Positions 15,001 to 30,000 of a DNA stretch of 60,000 nucleotides are shown here, piece after piece. Position numbers and translations under genes: made by a program. Under the pieces are notes generated by a model, which had not been told where the DNA came from, did no database searches, and worked only from the letters and a program-made list of their open reading frames with translations. Numbering within the stretch: the stretch's first letter is position 1; the number at the start of each line of letters is the position of its first letter. Source of the stretch: Lineus longissimus (Eukaryota; Nemertea; Pilidiophora; Heteronemertea; Lineidae); contig NC_088319.1 in assembly GCF_910592395.1 (NCBI RefSeq), positions 16,246,001 through 16,306,000 of the forward strand. Direction: 5' to 3'.

Positions 15001-18000
15001 CCAGAAATATGGGTTTTCGATGACGATTAGGATATGTTTGCACAAGGCTGCATCAGTTTCATCAATATGTATGAATCAGGTTGTGATCAATACAGGCTTT
15101 TCAAGGCTGACAGTTACCAATAGAAAACATGGTTGTTGCCACTTCAACTAATGCAGATGTCTGACAGTAACCCCAGAAAACTGTAATGCTACTCAAGTGT
15201 CTGACAGGAACGTAGAGACAGTTCGAATGAGGTTGTTACCACTCTGGCAATCAGGCTGACAGGACGAATCACGACAGACGCCAGTTCTGACCACGGAATC
15301 AATCCTGCCATTTATTCTGATCGCCAGCCGACCACGGTAAGTGATTGATTGAGCCGAGGATCGACTGATTGAGTGCTTGAACTCAGCTTCTCATTCATTG
15401 CGGAAAAGACTGGTGTCACAACCAGAGCAAAACACGGATTGCTATTTTGCTGATTAGGGGGTTGTCCCCGAAAGTGGTGAAACCATCACCAGAATTGGGT
15501 ATGTGGCTTGCATAAGGAAGCATCACCTCAGCTATGTCATCACCTGATAGCCAACCGTGAAAATCACATGAATAATGTACAGCTATCATACGCTAACTGA
15601 ATGACACCTCCAAAATTGAACATTTCCGTCAACAATAACCACATTGGTACAGCAACGAAAGATAATTCACGGGAATTTCACGGGTGGCTGTGACATCCCT
15701 GATGACATGAGTGGTAACTGGTTTGATTCCACAATTCAATAAAGCCCACTCTGGGATTCTATTATTCCGGTAATGAAGACATGGAAAATGTCAGGGGTCA
15801 AGCATTTACAGCATAATATAATCTGGTGACTGATACCAACAGTGACAGAGCAAGATTGTACAATACATGGTCTGTGACACATCACCCTGACATAGTCCAT
15901 GGTATGTGAGGTATGATATTGACAGTGACAGACAAGAGTGACACAGTCTATCGTCTGCAGAGATTGGGTAGATTGGTAAAAGTACTGTTATACTGAGCTG
16001 TCGATAGCAGATGACAGGATCGATATGATATGGTTACAAAGGATGATAATCTCAATTCAAGGAGTCATAATGAGGAGGTGAAGTATGCGAGCCAGGAAAC
16101 CTAAGATGAAATTGATGCAAACCTTACAGGAAATCCTGCAGAATATGCTGAGTACGGGTTCTAAGGGAAAACAATGTCTGACACGTTGAGGACTACCTCA
16201 TCTTTGCGATATCTGACATTACCCAAAACGACGCCCTCACACATTCTGTCAATCTCTCAATCCGGGAGGAGAGGCTGAATGCCAACTCGTGTAGAAGTAT
16301 TCTTAATCAAGTTTGGATTGTGAATCTAATCACACCCTGGCTACACGCAGAATCAACGTCACATGAGTAACGAATCACATTGAGTATCATTGCTTGAATA
16401 ATGCATCCACACGAATCTAGTACCGGAGTTATTCTTTAGGTGCTTTGTAGATTTGGTATAAACCTAACAGGAACTTCGTATTATTCATTATTCTCTCTAC
16501 CTTATTCAGTTCTCAAAAGACACCAAGTCTATTCATTATCAGTCGTGATGCCTACATCATTTGGTTGCAAAGACACTAGAAGTATCCTGCAATAGCAAAA
16601 CTGGCATGACCTGTCTTTAAAGTGCAAAGCTTTAACGTATGATATCATGATGTTTGTCTGAAAACCTGGCTCTTGAATCAAGAACTGGAGGGTTACAAAA
16701 TTACGTATTATGCGAGTGGTGTTAAAGTAGCAGCCATGAGGCACATTATCCACGATGTTGGCCAGGTCCTTGCCATTACTGCTGCTGGTATCGCCATCAG
16801 CTCTTTTTAGTGAGCTGCAAAAAAGCATGGTTTCTCACCAGCAAATGACGGACGGATAGATATTTTTTTCTTCCCAGATGATTTGCTGTCGATTGTGATA
16901 TTCACAGATCGCAGGGGAGCCATTGTGGTGGGGATGCATGGGGGTATAAACTGAACTATACTTATGCCTCACTAGCTGGCCTTGATGGTATCATGCGACA
17001 TGATAGCTGAGTCAGTGTTTCTAGAAGGAAATGGAACTGACTGGGGTTCCTAGATGGATGGAGGAAAGTGTTTTCTTTCGATTCCACTATGAAGTGCTTG
17101 GATGGCAGACATCCCGACCAATTGAGTTTGAATTAAACTTCTCAAACTTGATTAGATCTCCATTAGAACTGCCAGCAATCAGAGATCACCTCAAGTGACT
17201 AGCGTCTGACAAATCACGATCAGGGCAAACTGAATGGATGATCTCTCCACACCTTGGAGCACAAATGATGAGAGAAAATCGGCATTACCTCCGGAAGGCT
17301 GACGTGAACATTCACTGCATGGTGATGAGACCTTTGCTTTGATCTCTAAGTCTGACCTGAGGTGAATGTTGTCAAGAGGTTCCTGGCCTTGCCATTTAAA
17401 AAGCATTAGGTTCTGTGTCGATGCTGGACCTGGTTGACTTCAGGTGAACATATCAAGAGGTTGATGCAGTTCGGAGTTGGCATCATCTCACAACATTCAT
17501 GGTTTAAGGAATGACCAGTGGGTCGATCGGGAGGGTGTGGCAGAGAAGGGGGGCCCAAATGTGAGGTGCCTTGGCTGTAGGTTGATGTTGATTTGGTGTT
17601 GGTATCATTGATTTAAAGAATGACCAGCGTACTGGTGGGTCGATCGGGAGGGTGAAGGAGAAGGGAGGCCCAAATGTGAGGTGCCTTGGCTGTAGACCTT
17701 GGGTGGCATTGGAGGCCCACACAATGTTCCCAATTTCAGTGCAGAGATAAACTATCACACTACTTACACCTAAATCATTAGATGAGACTGACATTACTGC
17801 CACATGATACATTCTCTCACATTAGAAACATGTCTCACACTCTTTTCCTCAAAAACATTACAACATACCGAAGGGAGAAAAGACCTTATCACGCAATTGT
17901 CAGGTTTGATCATGATTACATGAGGCACAGACGGATGTCAACGATTCCAATATCGCGCTATTGTGGATCCGTTGGCGATCATTCAGCAGTAATTCACGGG

Positions 18001-21000
18001 CCAATAACATGATTACACTACATCCTGGTAATAGGGTGAAACGTTCCAGTGAGGTTAATGGAAAAATCATCCCCCAATAGAGGATCATTATTTTCTAATT
18101 AACTATTGCTGGCTACATTTGGGCGAGAACCAATGGCCCGAATGAGAGTTGTAATGTTTCTCATTATGTGTCCATAGAGATTTGACTGTAATGGTTCATG
18201 TGAATGTTTGCACCCTACCCTCTGTGCTACTAGTCATGTTCAGTAACATTGGCAACAAGGCCATGCATGGGACTGTCAGACTGACTGATGAAAGGTTCTT
18301 AACTGTTTCGGCCCCAAGTTTTATCCAGCGCGGCAAATCAGATTAATAATGATTGTTATGGGCCTTTGGAAGTTGACAATATACCCGCTAAAGGCTCGTC
18401 TATTTCAACCAATGATGTTTTGTAACTTGAGCAAAATGACGATCCACCGAAACCAGCATCCAATGAAACGCTGCTTGCCCTGAAATAGATGTTACGGAAC
18501 AACAAAGGTATGGTGGAAAAGGTGATGGTTCACACACAAAGCTGATGTTGGTGATCGGATGGAAATCACTCCGTAAGCAGCAGGACCATTTATAACAGAA
18601 TGGTCCTCTCTATTCACCAGACTTCAGAATCAAGGTGACATATTTATATTTGGACTCACTCTCATTTATAAATGGTCCTGAGTTGACTTGATCAAGCAAT
18701 TCCAAGCTCACTACACTACGGATCATCTCAGTTTAACTTGGGGGGGGGACCAAAACCTTGAAGCGGGCGGGTTATGGATGTTCATGCAATCAACATTTTA
18801 TAAGGACACGCAATAAGAAATAAGCGGGTGTTTGAAGTGTTGGTGGATTCTGCAGTATTGGGATCCAGCGACAATTGTCAAATCTAGTTTTACGTCTAAA
18901 CCAGCACAAACAGGTAAATTCAAATAGCACACAGATACATTGGTTAAAGAAACGCTTGATTCTTGAATGAATCGATGACCAAATGTATCAAACAAGGCCT
19001 TGACTGGTGATTGTTGCAAAACTAGATGTTCACATTGACCGCTGACAGGTTACACCGAGATGATCATTGTTCAAGCATTCAGGAGCGGGACAATCTCTTA
19101 CCTCCAAACATAGTCGGACAGTCTGCAAAAACATTGACAAACGATACATGATCATTCCGGTGGAATATTTCAGGCAAGGAATGGTCAAGGGAAAATCATC
19201 ACATCTCAGGACAAATCTATGGTAAGGGAGGACAATTATAGCCCCATGGTACAATTACAGCATTTGTGTGCATAAACATGTCCTGCCACCTGTTTTCTAC
19301 ACTGTAGGGGCAATAACTGTACCTAACTATAATTGAACCACTTTACCTTACTGATCCAGCATCCAGGATCCATGCACATTCGAAGTCACCTAGAAGAGCC
19401 TAAACTACGGCCAAAACTTTGCCAAGATTACTAATCATTGAGAGCTGATTGTTAGGTGAGCCAAACTGATGCTTTATTAGAAAGGTGGCCTCAGCCTCTG
19501 GACTACAGCAAAAGCCAGTTCAACAAGACTGAAAGGAAAGATTTCATTCAAAACAAAATTTGTATTGAAGCAGACAATGACCTTCAAATTATGACAAGTG
19601 TTCATGAATTGGCCAACGAGTGGTTGATTTTGTCCCAAGACAGTCTTAAAGCTGTGAACTCCTTAAAGCTGTGAACTGTTTTGAATCCTATATTGAATAG
19701 CCAATCCAGCATCACAAGTTACTCTTACCAAGACTCATCCTTTAAGCAGAGAATTATTCTGAGTTGTGTGTTGTATAGCTCATGTTACAAGTCTGCATAC
19801 CAATCAGCAAATGAAAGGAAGTCAATTAATCAATCTAATACTTCATTTAACGATCTTCTAATGCAATCAAATTGAAATTCCCAAACAGCGTTTCTCAAGT
19901 GATCCCGTCAGACAAGATAACGGCTGTTCTCGAGGAATGTGACTCGACTAGATACATAACAGTACGAGACAACGATATGATCAACATATAAAGGTGACAT
20001 GACGTGTGGACTAAATGTTGGAGGTTTCAAAACTATTCTATGATGAGAAAGGAAGAACACACTCTTAGTCAGACAGAACTCCCACATTGGAAACACAACC
20101 TCAAATCTAATCTCAACAGGGGTGAGTTACAGGGCAAGATACGGCAGCAGTGGTTTGCTTCACAGCCAGCATCCTCAGCCCGCCTACTGAGGCCATGGCT
20201 GATGATGGTGCTTCGTTTAAAACTACAAGTTTCAGCCTTCAGAAGGTACACCTAGTCCAAGAGAAGACAAACTCTCCAAACATTCCCGAGTGCACAGCTT
20301 TGACCTTTCCTCGGGAGAGGATATCTGAACCATCGGCTTTAAGTCATCTGACTTCCTTTGTAGTAGTACACCACTTCTGACAATCTGATAGTGATATTAC
20401 ACACCGAGGAGGAAAGATTGCTCCAATCTCCTAAAACGATTTCAGGAAACAACTCAGATTCAGCAACAAAATGCCTAAGTTAGTTTTGGTTAGTAAACAA
20501 TTCATTGGTTTCTGGTGATTGCCATTCCAAACAGCCAACCAGAGTCCAGATCAAACAAAAGCCTTTCATTCATAGTGAAAGAAAGACCATAGCAAGGTGT
20601 GAAGTCCCTCTGGTCTAGGGGTAGAGACAGGGATTCGGACTCGGGGGACCCAGGGTTCAAACCCAGGAAGGGCTAAAGGCAGCAGAGGACCTTTTTTCAT
20701 TTTTTTTCATTTTCGTCATAATTTTTTTTTTAAAGGCAGGGAGAAGTAAAAGTTAATTTACTTCTTCCTGCCCTAACTATTTTATAGAGAAGAGGTGGAC
20801 CCATCATACTGTCAGCCCAGAATCGATAGGGCACCTCTCTCGCCCGACGCCATCATGCCACAAACAGAACACTAAGGACATACTCTGCTAACACACACTT
20901 TGTCGAGAGCAGTTAAACCACCGTAGGGTTAAATAATTTATCCATATCGCACAATAATTGGATGACAACTTCATGGCAAGCTGATAGTTTTTTCCTGGCT

Positions 21001-24000
21001 CCTGCAGAGGACATGTACACAATGCACCTTCCCACAATTCCAGCATGGTAAAAAACAGGCCACTTTTCTTTATTTTTCATTTTATGCTAGCACGCTGGGT
21101 ATTTATGCTGTCAAGATTATACGTGGACTTGGTACACTACGGCAATTTGATCCATTCCTGATATCATGCTACAGAATGGTAGTCAGTATTCTGACTTCTA
21201 CCAGTTCTTTCACACCACATAGGGATGAAACTCTATGTGATGGGCACTGAAGATCTAAGCCTCTATGAAAGTGGTCAGGGGCTAAAATGAAAACTGCGTT
21301 AGGAGAACCAAGTTTTTATAATGCTTCTCAATGTGCATCCAATCTCATGCAACTTCATCATCACACATACATGTCTAGTGCCATGATTCACCAAGAGTAA
21401 AACAGAAGCTGCACTCTTGCAGACACTACGGTATCAAGCAGCCCTTGGTGTCGTGTTATTATTATCTCAAGCCTGTTTTTTACCCCAGCGTTGTTGAAGA
21501 CGTACAAGTAGGTTGTGAGGAGGTCTCATGCCAGGTCTGCAGAGATATAAACGAGGTATCTTCTTTTATTCAAAATCAGTAAGTGCAGAGTTGAGCACTC
21601 CCTGGATGAGCAACTGACCACCTCTGTGGAACCATCACTTGCCCATGCTTACCAGTACTCAGTAGGGCCGTATTCAACTTTTTGGGGTGAATTCTTGTAA
21701 GCTCTCTGGGCGAGGGGGCGGACAACAACATCAGCTCAGTTCAAACACCAAATGGAATATCTGAATCCAGAGTACCGCTCTTCCAATAAAGGCCTAACTG
21801 AGATCTGAATTCAAGCCCACTGGCTATTACATTAGCACTTCTCACCCAACAATTTTCATTTCTGTGAAAAACCTTTCAACTGATACACATCTAAATACCT
21901 CCACTTCCAATATCAAAATACAATGGAACTCCACACCCTCATGCTCGCTAACTGATGCTAGATGGCTAGCTATGAAATGACAATGACACACTATGCTAAA
22001 TTTAGCTAGCTTATATACGGCAATCAATAAAACTAGCAATAATTTCATGAAATGTACCCAATTACAAGGGCGAATTTCCAGGGACCTGCAGAGAAACCAC
22101 TTTCAGTCTGAAACTCCTTTAAAAGCTGAATCTATGAACAGTGTTCACTCCTAGCAACGGAAACATTCCTCGGATAGAAGCAGTCGATCCTTTTATCAAC
22201 TCATCGCAATTACATCCAAATTATACGGGAAACAAATCAGGTCCTATGACCACGTAATCGGCATGTTTTCTCATGAAATTCCTGTCAAAATATTAGTTGA
22301 ATCCAAAATTGAACTCAGTAGCAAGCTGTATCCAGGCTCCCGTTAATTTCCTCACACAGTAGCCAGTAACTGATGACGATTCAATGCAGTAAGTATGAGT
22401 GGTATCAATGATGATCAACCACCAGCACCTCTAGGGGATAAACGAGGAACTAAACAAACATCCAAAGGGCAACAACCACTATAAAGTCAGAGAGGATTCT
22501 ATCTGGAAATACAGCAAACCACATGGTCTCATCCAATTACATACCCTGGTCTTTCTTGAAACCTTTTAGTCGAACCAGCAGTGTATGACCGACAACTGAG
22601 ATAAGCTGCTCATGAAGCCAATGCAACCAGCAGGGCAATTTTGACCCTACACCCATCTCTCATAAGGAAGATAAGGGCAACATGTCCCTTCCGACTCTGA
22701 ACGACTTGTCATTGAGAAGGATTACAGTCTGCTTCAACATGCATACATGCATCAGTGTTCTCCATTCATTGTTGTAAGGATGGTGAACTGAGAACTTAGA
22801 TTTTCAGGATGCCAAGGGTGGTAATTTCTTATGAAACTGGCTTTCTGGTAAAGATGTTCCTAACCACGGAATCTTTGTGAAGATAAAAGTTGGTGAGTTT
22901 GCTCATTTTCACTCAGTTTACAGTTGTAGAGTAGCCCACCCTACCATACATTCCCATGGAGAACACTGAGACAGATCTTCTGTGAATGTCGTGTCCACGA
23001 GGATTTATAAAAGGGGATTACCTTGTTGGAAGGGGCGGAGCATCGTGACCATTTTCTGGCCTCCGAAGAGAACTGTCATTCTGGTACCGCTGATTGCCAC
23101 TTGGCGAAGCACTGCGACCTTCACCATGCCTCAACGTTAACGGCACAACCGGATCACTTGACGATCGCCTGTAGTTGTCCTGTTGGCCGCTAGAGGGCCT
23201 GCTGCCGTCAGAGTGTGTTTGTTCCTTATCAGGTGGTGCCGGCAAAGGTCTGTTGCTCATGTCAGTGTGTTTACTGGACGACCGTGACTGGAAGGGAACA
23301 AAACATGAAAAGCAGGACTCTTAAAAGGTGAAATCAAGTCGACAAGTTTTCTGAGCAGACTTGCGACAAAATAGCAACCAATCGCTCATCAATGATTCAG
23401 AGCAGGGGTAGCTAGGATTTACAAAGCATGGGAATTCCGAATGCAGAAGAAGAGGAAGTAGAGATGGTTGCTTACCACTGGATCTGATCCTTTCCTTCCT
23501 AAAGTAGGATGTATACACTCCACCTCCTCTCTGTTAGCATGACCATTCGTTCTTCGTTCCCTTGTCCCGATCGGACTACTCCTCTCCCTCGTTCCTAACG
23601 GACTTCCATTACCTCGTTCCTTCGATCCTAGTGGACTACTCCGTTTTTCCGTTCCATGCGGACTACTACGTTTTTCCGTTCCTTTTGGGCTACCCTGTTT
23701 ATCACTAGAATGGCGATGACGCGTTGTGACCGGACTAGACTGCTCATGTGATTGTCTTCGATCGTTTGTAAAATCAAATGATTGTGACGGACTTGCGAGA
23801 CGGTGATGGACCGCCAGTGTCTCCTGATTGTCTATGCTTTCCTTGAGGGAGACTACAGGCGACCCATATGATCGCGGGGGATCGAGTTCGATCTGTTTTA
23901 ATAAAGGTGGAGGAGGCGATTCGCTGCTACCATCGGGAAGTCCTGCTCGATGTTTTTGTTTTGGCACTGCCTGTTTGGCCTGGAATGTGATTGGGAGATT

Positions 24001-27000
24001 GGGAATGAGACCGATGATAATCGTTCATATATTCACAACTTTCATGTTTCAAGGAACGCCATCAATGCCTTCATTTCAACCTGACTAGTAGGGGGGACAT
24101 GCCGGGATTTCCAACACCAATGCTCCAGAGGTGTTGATGGTCAATGAAGATCAACTACCCCAGGTTGGCCCTTAAAATATGTAACATGGAGGAGATGATA
24201 TTGATATTATCTCGATACGACACTTACCCAGACTTTATTCTTCCCCACAACCCTGTTGGCCTCTTTTTCAGCCTCGATCTCAATACTTTGTTGCTTCTTG
24301 GCCTCCCGCCGTGTGTTCGCCATATCAGCCGCTGTCGGCGTGGAAATCAGCGACAAGCGTTTCGTAAGATCTTGTTTGGCTTGATGTTCTGTCTCCTCTT
24401 GTTTGGCCTTCTGCCTTTTCAACTGTTCCTCGATCAATTCGTTAAAGGTTGGCTGCTTTTTTCGTTGACTTGCGTACGCCATTTTGAAAGCGTTTCCTAC
24501 AATTGTATTTAACTCCTCGGCCTGGAAAAAAAAAGTGATTATCAGTTGTGTGAGCATGTAAGATAAATTGCTGGTTTCACTGTTCACAAATGCTCATTGA
24601 TATTAGTTCCACATCCAATTATCAGATGGCAGCACCAAAGTTAGGTAAAGCACATGTTGTTTTAACTAATAGGCTGTGCATGATTAGGTCCTGTTTCATG
24701 CTTAATTAGTCATGATTCAACTGTCTGCTTTAAGGCCTAGCCCATTTGTTTGAGATTTGTAACACACATATTGAATACGAATTTCAACATTCATTTCTCA
24801 GTTTGTTGCGTACACGGACAGATGTACTCAATAGGTCAATTGTGAAACCTGAAGGCTGGCAATTTTTGTTGCATGCAATAAATATCAGATTTCTGCAATA
24901 AAAATTGCAAGTCTGACATTCCTGTGACCCTAAGGAAAGCACCCCTCACCTGTTCTGGTGATTCTGTTATAAACGCATGGCAGTACTGTACATTCATCTG
25001 TCCCTTCGGCTCCCGAGCGAGGAATGAAAACTGGCAGAACTCTGGATCACATGTGGCGTATGATATCCGCTTCATAGCGTGGGCCATGTAGACACTCTGA
25101 AATAGAACGGACAAGAGATTACCAATCTTGCACCAGTGGTCATGTTTATCGGAATGAGAAAGATCACTTGCAGTTTTGGCAAGATTTTTGCCCCTGGTTC
25201 TGGTTGTTTAATTTGCAGTCCTCAGAGGGGAGTTTAACTGGAATGGACTCGGCAAGTAATATGTAACATAGTTTTAACCATTTAAACCCTTTGCTGGCAC
25301 ATTCTCAGACTTAGACTACAATTTTTGACAAACTGACTGCAGACTCTACCCCAAGGAGTACTTTGCAGTACATGTCCAAAACAATTCCCTGCACAGCTAA
25401 TGTGATGCCTTCCCTAATTGGTAGCTGGTTCTCTCAAACCTCATGAATATTCACATGTTTTTGCTGTCTCATATCCATGCAAGATGCAACAAATCACATA
25501 AATAACAACAAACCAAATCATCATGCGGGTTACAAAAAAATCAAATCAAATATCACAGGAATAAAGTGGACTTCACACAACAACATAGAAACCATACATT
25601 TGACGAGTTTCATGCATTCTGTGGCCGGCTGGAACTGCAAAAAGTCAAAGGGATTCACCAGCACGAACAATTACATAAATGAAGTAAAAATTTTTGAATC
25701 TATTGAGAAGCAAACAAAATATTGTGACCAACAACATCCACTGCAACAAGGAGGGAGTCTCACGGGTGGGGAGGGGGTTTAAATCATGTCCATTCAAATC
25801 TAAAGAGGGCCTAAAGCGCTTTGCAAACGAGTCATTGCAGCGACCTGTGACGTAGTCATGACAACATGACGTCTGTGATCTGAAAGTGACCTTCGGTTGG
25901 TTACTACACAATCGTCATGTTGTCACAGCAACCAAATCACTCGTTTTTGAAGCGTTTTAAGGGGACACCTACCTGTATCCTATAATGCCCTTTCTAAATA
26001 GAATAAAACGTAGGATATTTAATATATGCCCACGATAGTATCAGCAACGGCAACGAGAAGGGGTAGGCCTAATGTGGGGAAGTCACAAGTTCTCAAATCA
26101 CTTGAAACAAGCTGTCTACTCCATAACACGTCCAAATGTTAGTAGGCTGCAATGTCATGGAACAGTCGACTTCAATTACCAAACAGTTCTGGCCAATTTA
26201 AATTTTCTTGGCAAAATTGATATTCCTCCTTCAAATTTCCAAACGATAGTCTCAGGAGCCAGGTGGCAAAAAGCAAGGAATAAACTTTTAACTTACGTCT
26301 CCGTTACTGCTGCAGACTTTAACACCTGAGAGAGATATCACAAGTAGGATGGACTTGCTTTTAGTCACGTTCTAAAAAGAAAAAGTGAAAGAGGTCAAAA
26401 TGACTCTTGAGAGATGTAACAAACAATCCCCATGATCCTAATATTTGAGGGGGGTAACTGACTTCAGGATGGTATAATTACAATACTGATCAGAAGCCAG
26501 GACCTATCAGGCAACTGCTGCCACCTACCAGAATATGAGTGAACCATCAGTAACAGCTGCTGAGGCATGAGCCATGAGTCAACGACTGTGTTGACGTGTG
26601 ATCTAATGTACTCTATGAGCAATGGTTCACAGCTGATTGAGATGCTGAATATCATCAATCAGAAACACCTTGAAAATCTATATACAAATATCAAGCTAAG
26701 CGCTGAATACAACAATATCTGATTTTCTGAAATGAAGAGCTGAAACTTGTGGGATGTCTGTCAGCAGGCTTCCGAACGATATCCTGGTAGAAGAATATCA
26801 TGGTAGAAGAATATCCTGGTAGAAGAATATCATGGGCAATGGTGTACAGAATACAAACTAAATTCTGACTCCATTATCCCTTCTTGTACCCCTCCCCAAG
26901 GCAGAACCCCAGCATATCTTGATTAACACTTAAGCCGAAGTCCACCCAATAGGACACCTACCCTCATTTCCTCGAGCTGTTGTCTGACGTATTCTGTTCT

Positions 27001-30000
27001 TGCTGCCTGTTCCGTCCCGAGCACAGCAAACGAACCGATGTACTGCAAAGACAAAATCAACAAAAATATTAGAAATCCATAAAAGTCAACGCTACCAGTT
27101 CTCCCAGTGTGATTTCAAATTATATTCAAGATTCGACCACAGTGCTCATGATGCCGTTTCTGGTCCAAAAAACTTCTGATAACGTGACAAATTGCTTGTA
27201 GGGTTGAGTTGAGGCTAGATTCGAGAACAAATCAGAAATCAATATGAAATCAGCGCATCTCTCCCAAAACTCTTTGATCTTACCAACCGAACGTATCAGG
27301 TTATTTCTCTTGTCTGACGCAGCGTTATTGCTGACAATCATATTTTGTGTGTTGAAGGCATCAGATTTATCTGCCGAGTCGGCCAAGTAGCCAGGTTGCC
27401 CGCTAATAGCCACTTGATTCGAGAGGGCCGCTTCGGCACGCCTGATCAATACTTGCAACCATAATCGCATTATTCCGATCATATTTCGGATCACGGCTGG
27501 TAACTGCGAAATGTTTTTATCGGATTTTTTCCATTTTTGTACGCGGTTGATAAAATATGGTAAAATATTCATGAAGGTTCCTTGCAGACGTCAAACTTTA
27601 CGTAAACACTATTTGTAGGAAGTGTTTTGTACGATTATACTTTTGAAAAGAAATCGCACTGGAAAGAAAATATTATTTCATGACCAGTTATTCATGATGG
27701 GATTGGGAACTGATTTTATGGCCCTGCTCAAGAAGTAAGTGGAAGCACATGGAATCCATCGGGAACTGATATTACAATGTATATCCTTTGAGGATGCACT
27801 TTTGCTTCCGGAAACCTCCCTCATTCTAAGGAAGGGACATGACCAGGAAACATTTGCGCTAAAGATCTGGTGTTTGCCTTGAAAACCATGACCTGAACAC
27901 CAGCCAATGCTGCGGCCTAGAGTTGATGAGATTTTGATAAACCTTGATGTGACAAGGCAACATTCTGATACACCAGTCTCTCTTTCAATTGATCGGGTAT
28001 TTATCGTTGGCGGTTATCGTCTCAATTCAGCATGCTGGACGACTAATGGCACAGCAACGATGAGGAAAAATCGAAGCATCTTATTGTGGCTGATCACATC
28101 TGAGCCAGTCAAGCTGGCTGCAGGGGTGTCATGTAATTAGATCTGATACTGCAAGAGTTGATAAGTAAAGCTGTCCACAATCATTCTTCGCACAGACATA
28201 ATATGTAAGCTTATGCTCGGTGCCGTTATTGGCCCAACATGGTGTGACGTCTTGTTGTGACATCCCCTCCCCCACATGATCAGGATAAAACAACGAATAC
28301 CCTGTATAATCTGAATGCATTGCGGTGAAAATGACAAATGCTCTGAATGCCCCAGGCAATATCTAATACCATCATCAGGTATCAAGGATCCCTTAAGATC
28401 TGCCACGAATATCCCAGACGGATTAAGAACCATCGATTTCTTCTTGAGTTATAGGCAAGGCGGCCTGAAGGGTATTTGAAATAATGCACAACTTCGAAGG
28501 CTGTCAACGCTTCCATCGCTATGTGATGATCAAAAGGTGTGTAGAACCAATCTGTGGCATTTGAAATGTTACTGCTGTAGTTTTGGACTGTGTGTCAAGA
28601 TGATAGGGCTGAATTACAGGCAACTGCTGACCTCACCTTGAGAATGAGAGTTCAGTTCTCATCCGAACCTCAGAAAAGCATTGCTGACAGGATCTTCTAG
28701 GCCCCAATTAACCAGAATGCAGACACAACACAGAACAGGTCAGACAACCTGAGTAATCATGATGAAAGATGGGCCTGCTCCATTTTGCACCTGTGTGCCA
28801 TTCTTTCTCAACTCTCATGTAGTAGAAACAGTCAACTAACATGTACACGTAGATATGTTATATAGACCCCGAGCAACCTGAAGAAGACTCCATCACCACC
28901 TCCCTCACCCTAATTTGTCCTCAAAGACACACTTGAAATTGAGCAAATGGGCTTTCAAGATATTTTCCGACCATTCATGCCCGCTGGCATCCCATCATAT
29001 CATCGATAATTTCCCAATTTAGAAGGGCTTTGAGCCAGTCAACGCTCTGTCAACACCTTGGGCTATAGAACAAACTGGCTTTTGTCTGAAGGAAACTCTC
29101 TCATGTCAGTGCCCAAAGTGATGTGGAAGTTGAATATAGCTCACATCAGGAGGAGCAAAATAGCACTACTGGTCCACTCCATCCTTGGTAGGGGTCTGGA
29201 TCCACAACCACAGTGCCCTTGGCAGGTGTCTGGAGCACAACACCACACTGCTAATTCTTGGTTACAGGAAAATTCGTCCCCGGATAATTCGTCCCCGGAA
29301 AATTCGTCCCCGCAAATTCGTCCCCGGATAATTCGTCCCCGAGGATAATTCGTCCCCTAGGAAAATTCGTCCCCGGATAATTCGTCCCCAAGGAAAATTC
29401 GTCCCTGGATAATTCGTCCCCTAGGAAAATTTGTCCCCGAAAATAATTCGTCCCCAGAAAATTTTACAAAGTTAAAAGTTTCTGACTTTACTTTCTAAGA
29501 CCCTTAAGTCTTGTCGAATGGACTGTAGTAATAACTACTACTTTCGATTTTTCTCATTCAGTGTAATATCTCTCTTTACTACCCTACTAGCTAGTTACCT
29601 ACCCCACTATTTTTATAGTAGGTAGGGTAGGCAGGCAAAATATTTTATGGAAGAATTTAGAGCTTTTCTTTCATTCTGACCAGTAAAAATACTTATTTGA
29701 AGAAAAAAAAATTTATTTTGCCTGCCTACCTCTACCTACTATGAAAAAAGTGGAGTAGGTAACTAGCTAGTAGGGTAGTAAATAGAGATATAACACTGAA
29801 TGAGAAAAGTCGAAAGGAGTAGGTAGTAGTTATTACTAGAAAGTAATGTCGGAAACTTTCAACTTTTGTTAAATTTTCCGGGGACGAATTATCCTCGGGG
29901 ACGTATATTCCGGGGACGAATTTTCCTCAGGGACGAATTTTCCAGGGACGAATTATCCACGGGGACGAATTATCTGGGGACGAATTTTCCTCGGGGACGA

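Larger units (their letters stand above)
8666..23021 (-). other. Intron 8 of SH2D5-like gene (about 14.4 kb)
   Basis: A long stretch with no convincing coding exon on either strand. Visible contents: a 14-bp hairpin at 11762-11796 between 22-bp direct repeats, a 69-bp tandem duplication at 13232-13369, a diverged duplication of about 123 bp at 17476-17697, and a degenerate tRNA-Pro-like sequence at 20603-20674. The rest is anonymous, CpG-poor sequence. A small exon could be hidden, because only strong splice signals in phase were searched by eye. Confidence 0.5.

Noticed and set aside
27126-27572. 148-codon minus-strand open frame just upstream of PTB exon 3
   Set aside because: Its length is expected by chance in 60 kb. 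The only good donor (gtaaga) leaves phase 1, which cannot join exon 3, and the peptide resembles nothing I know.
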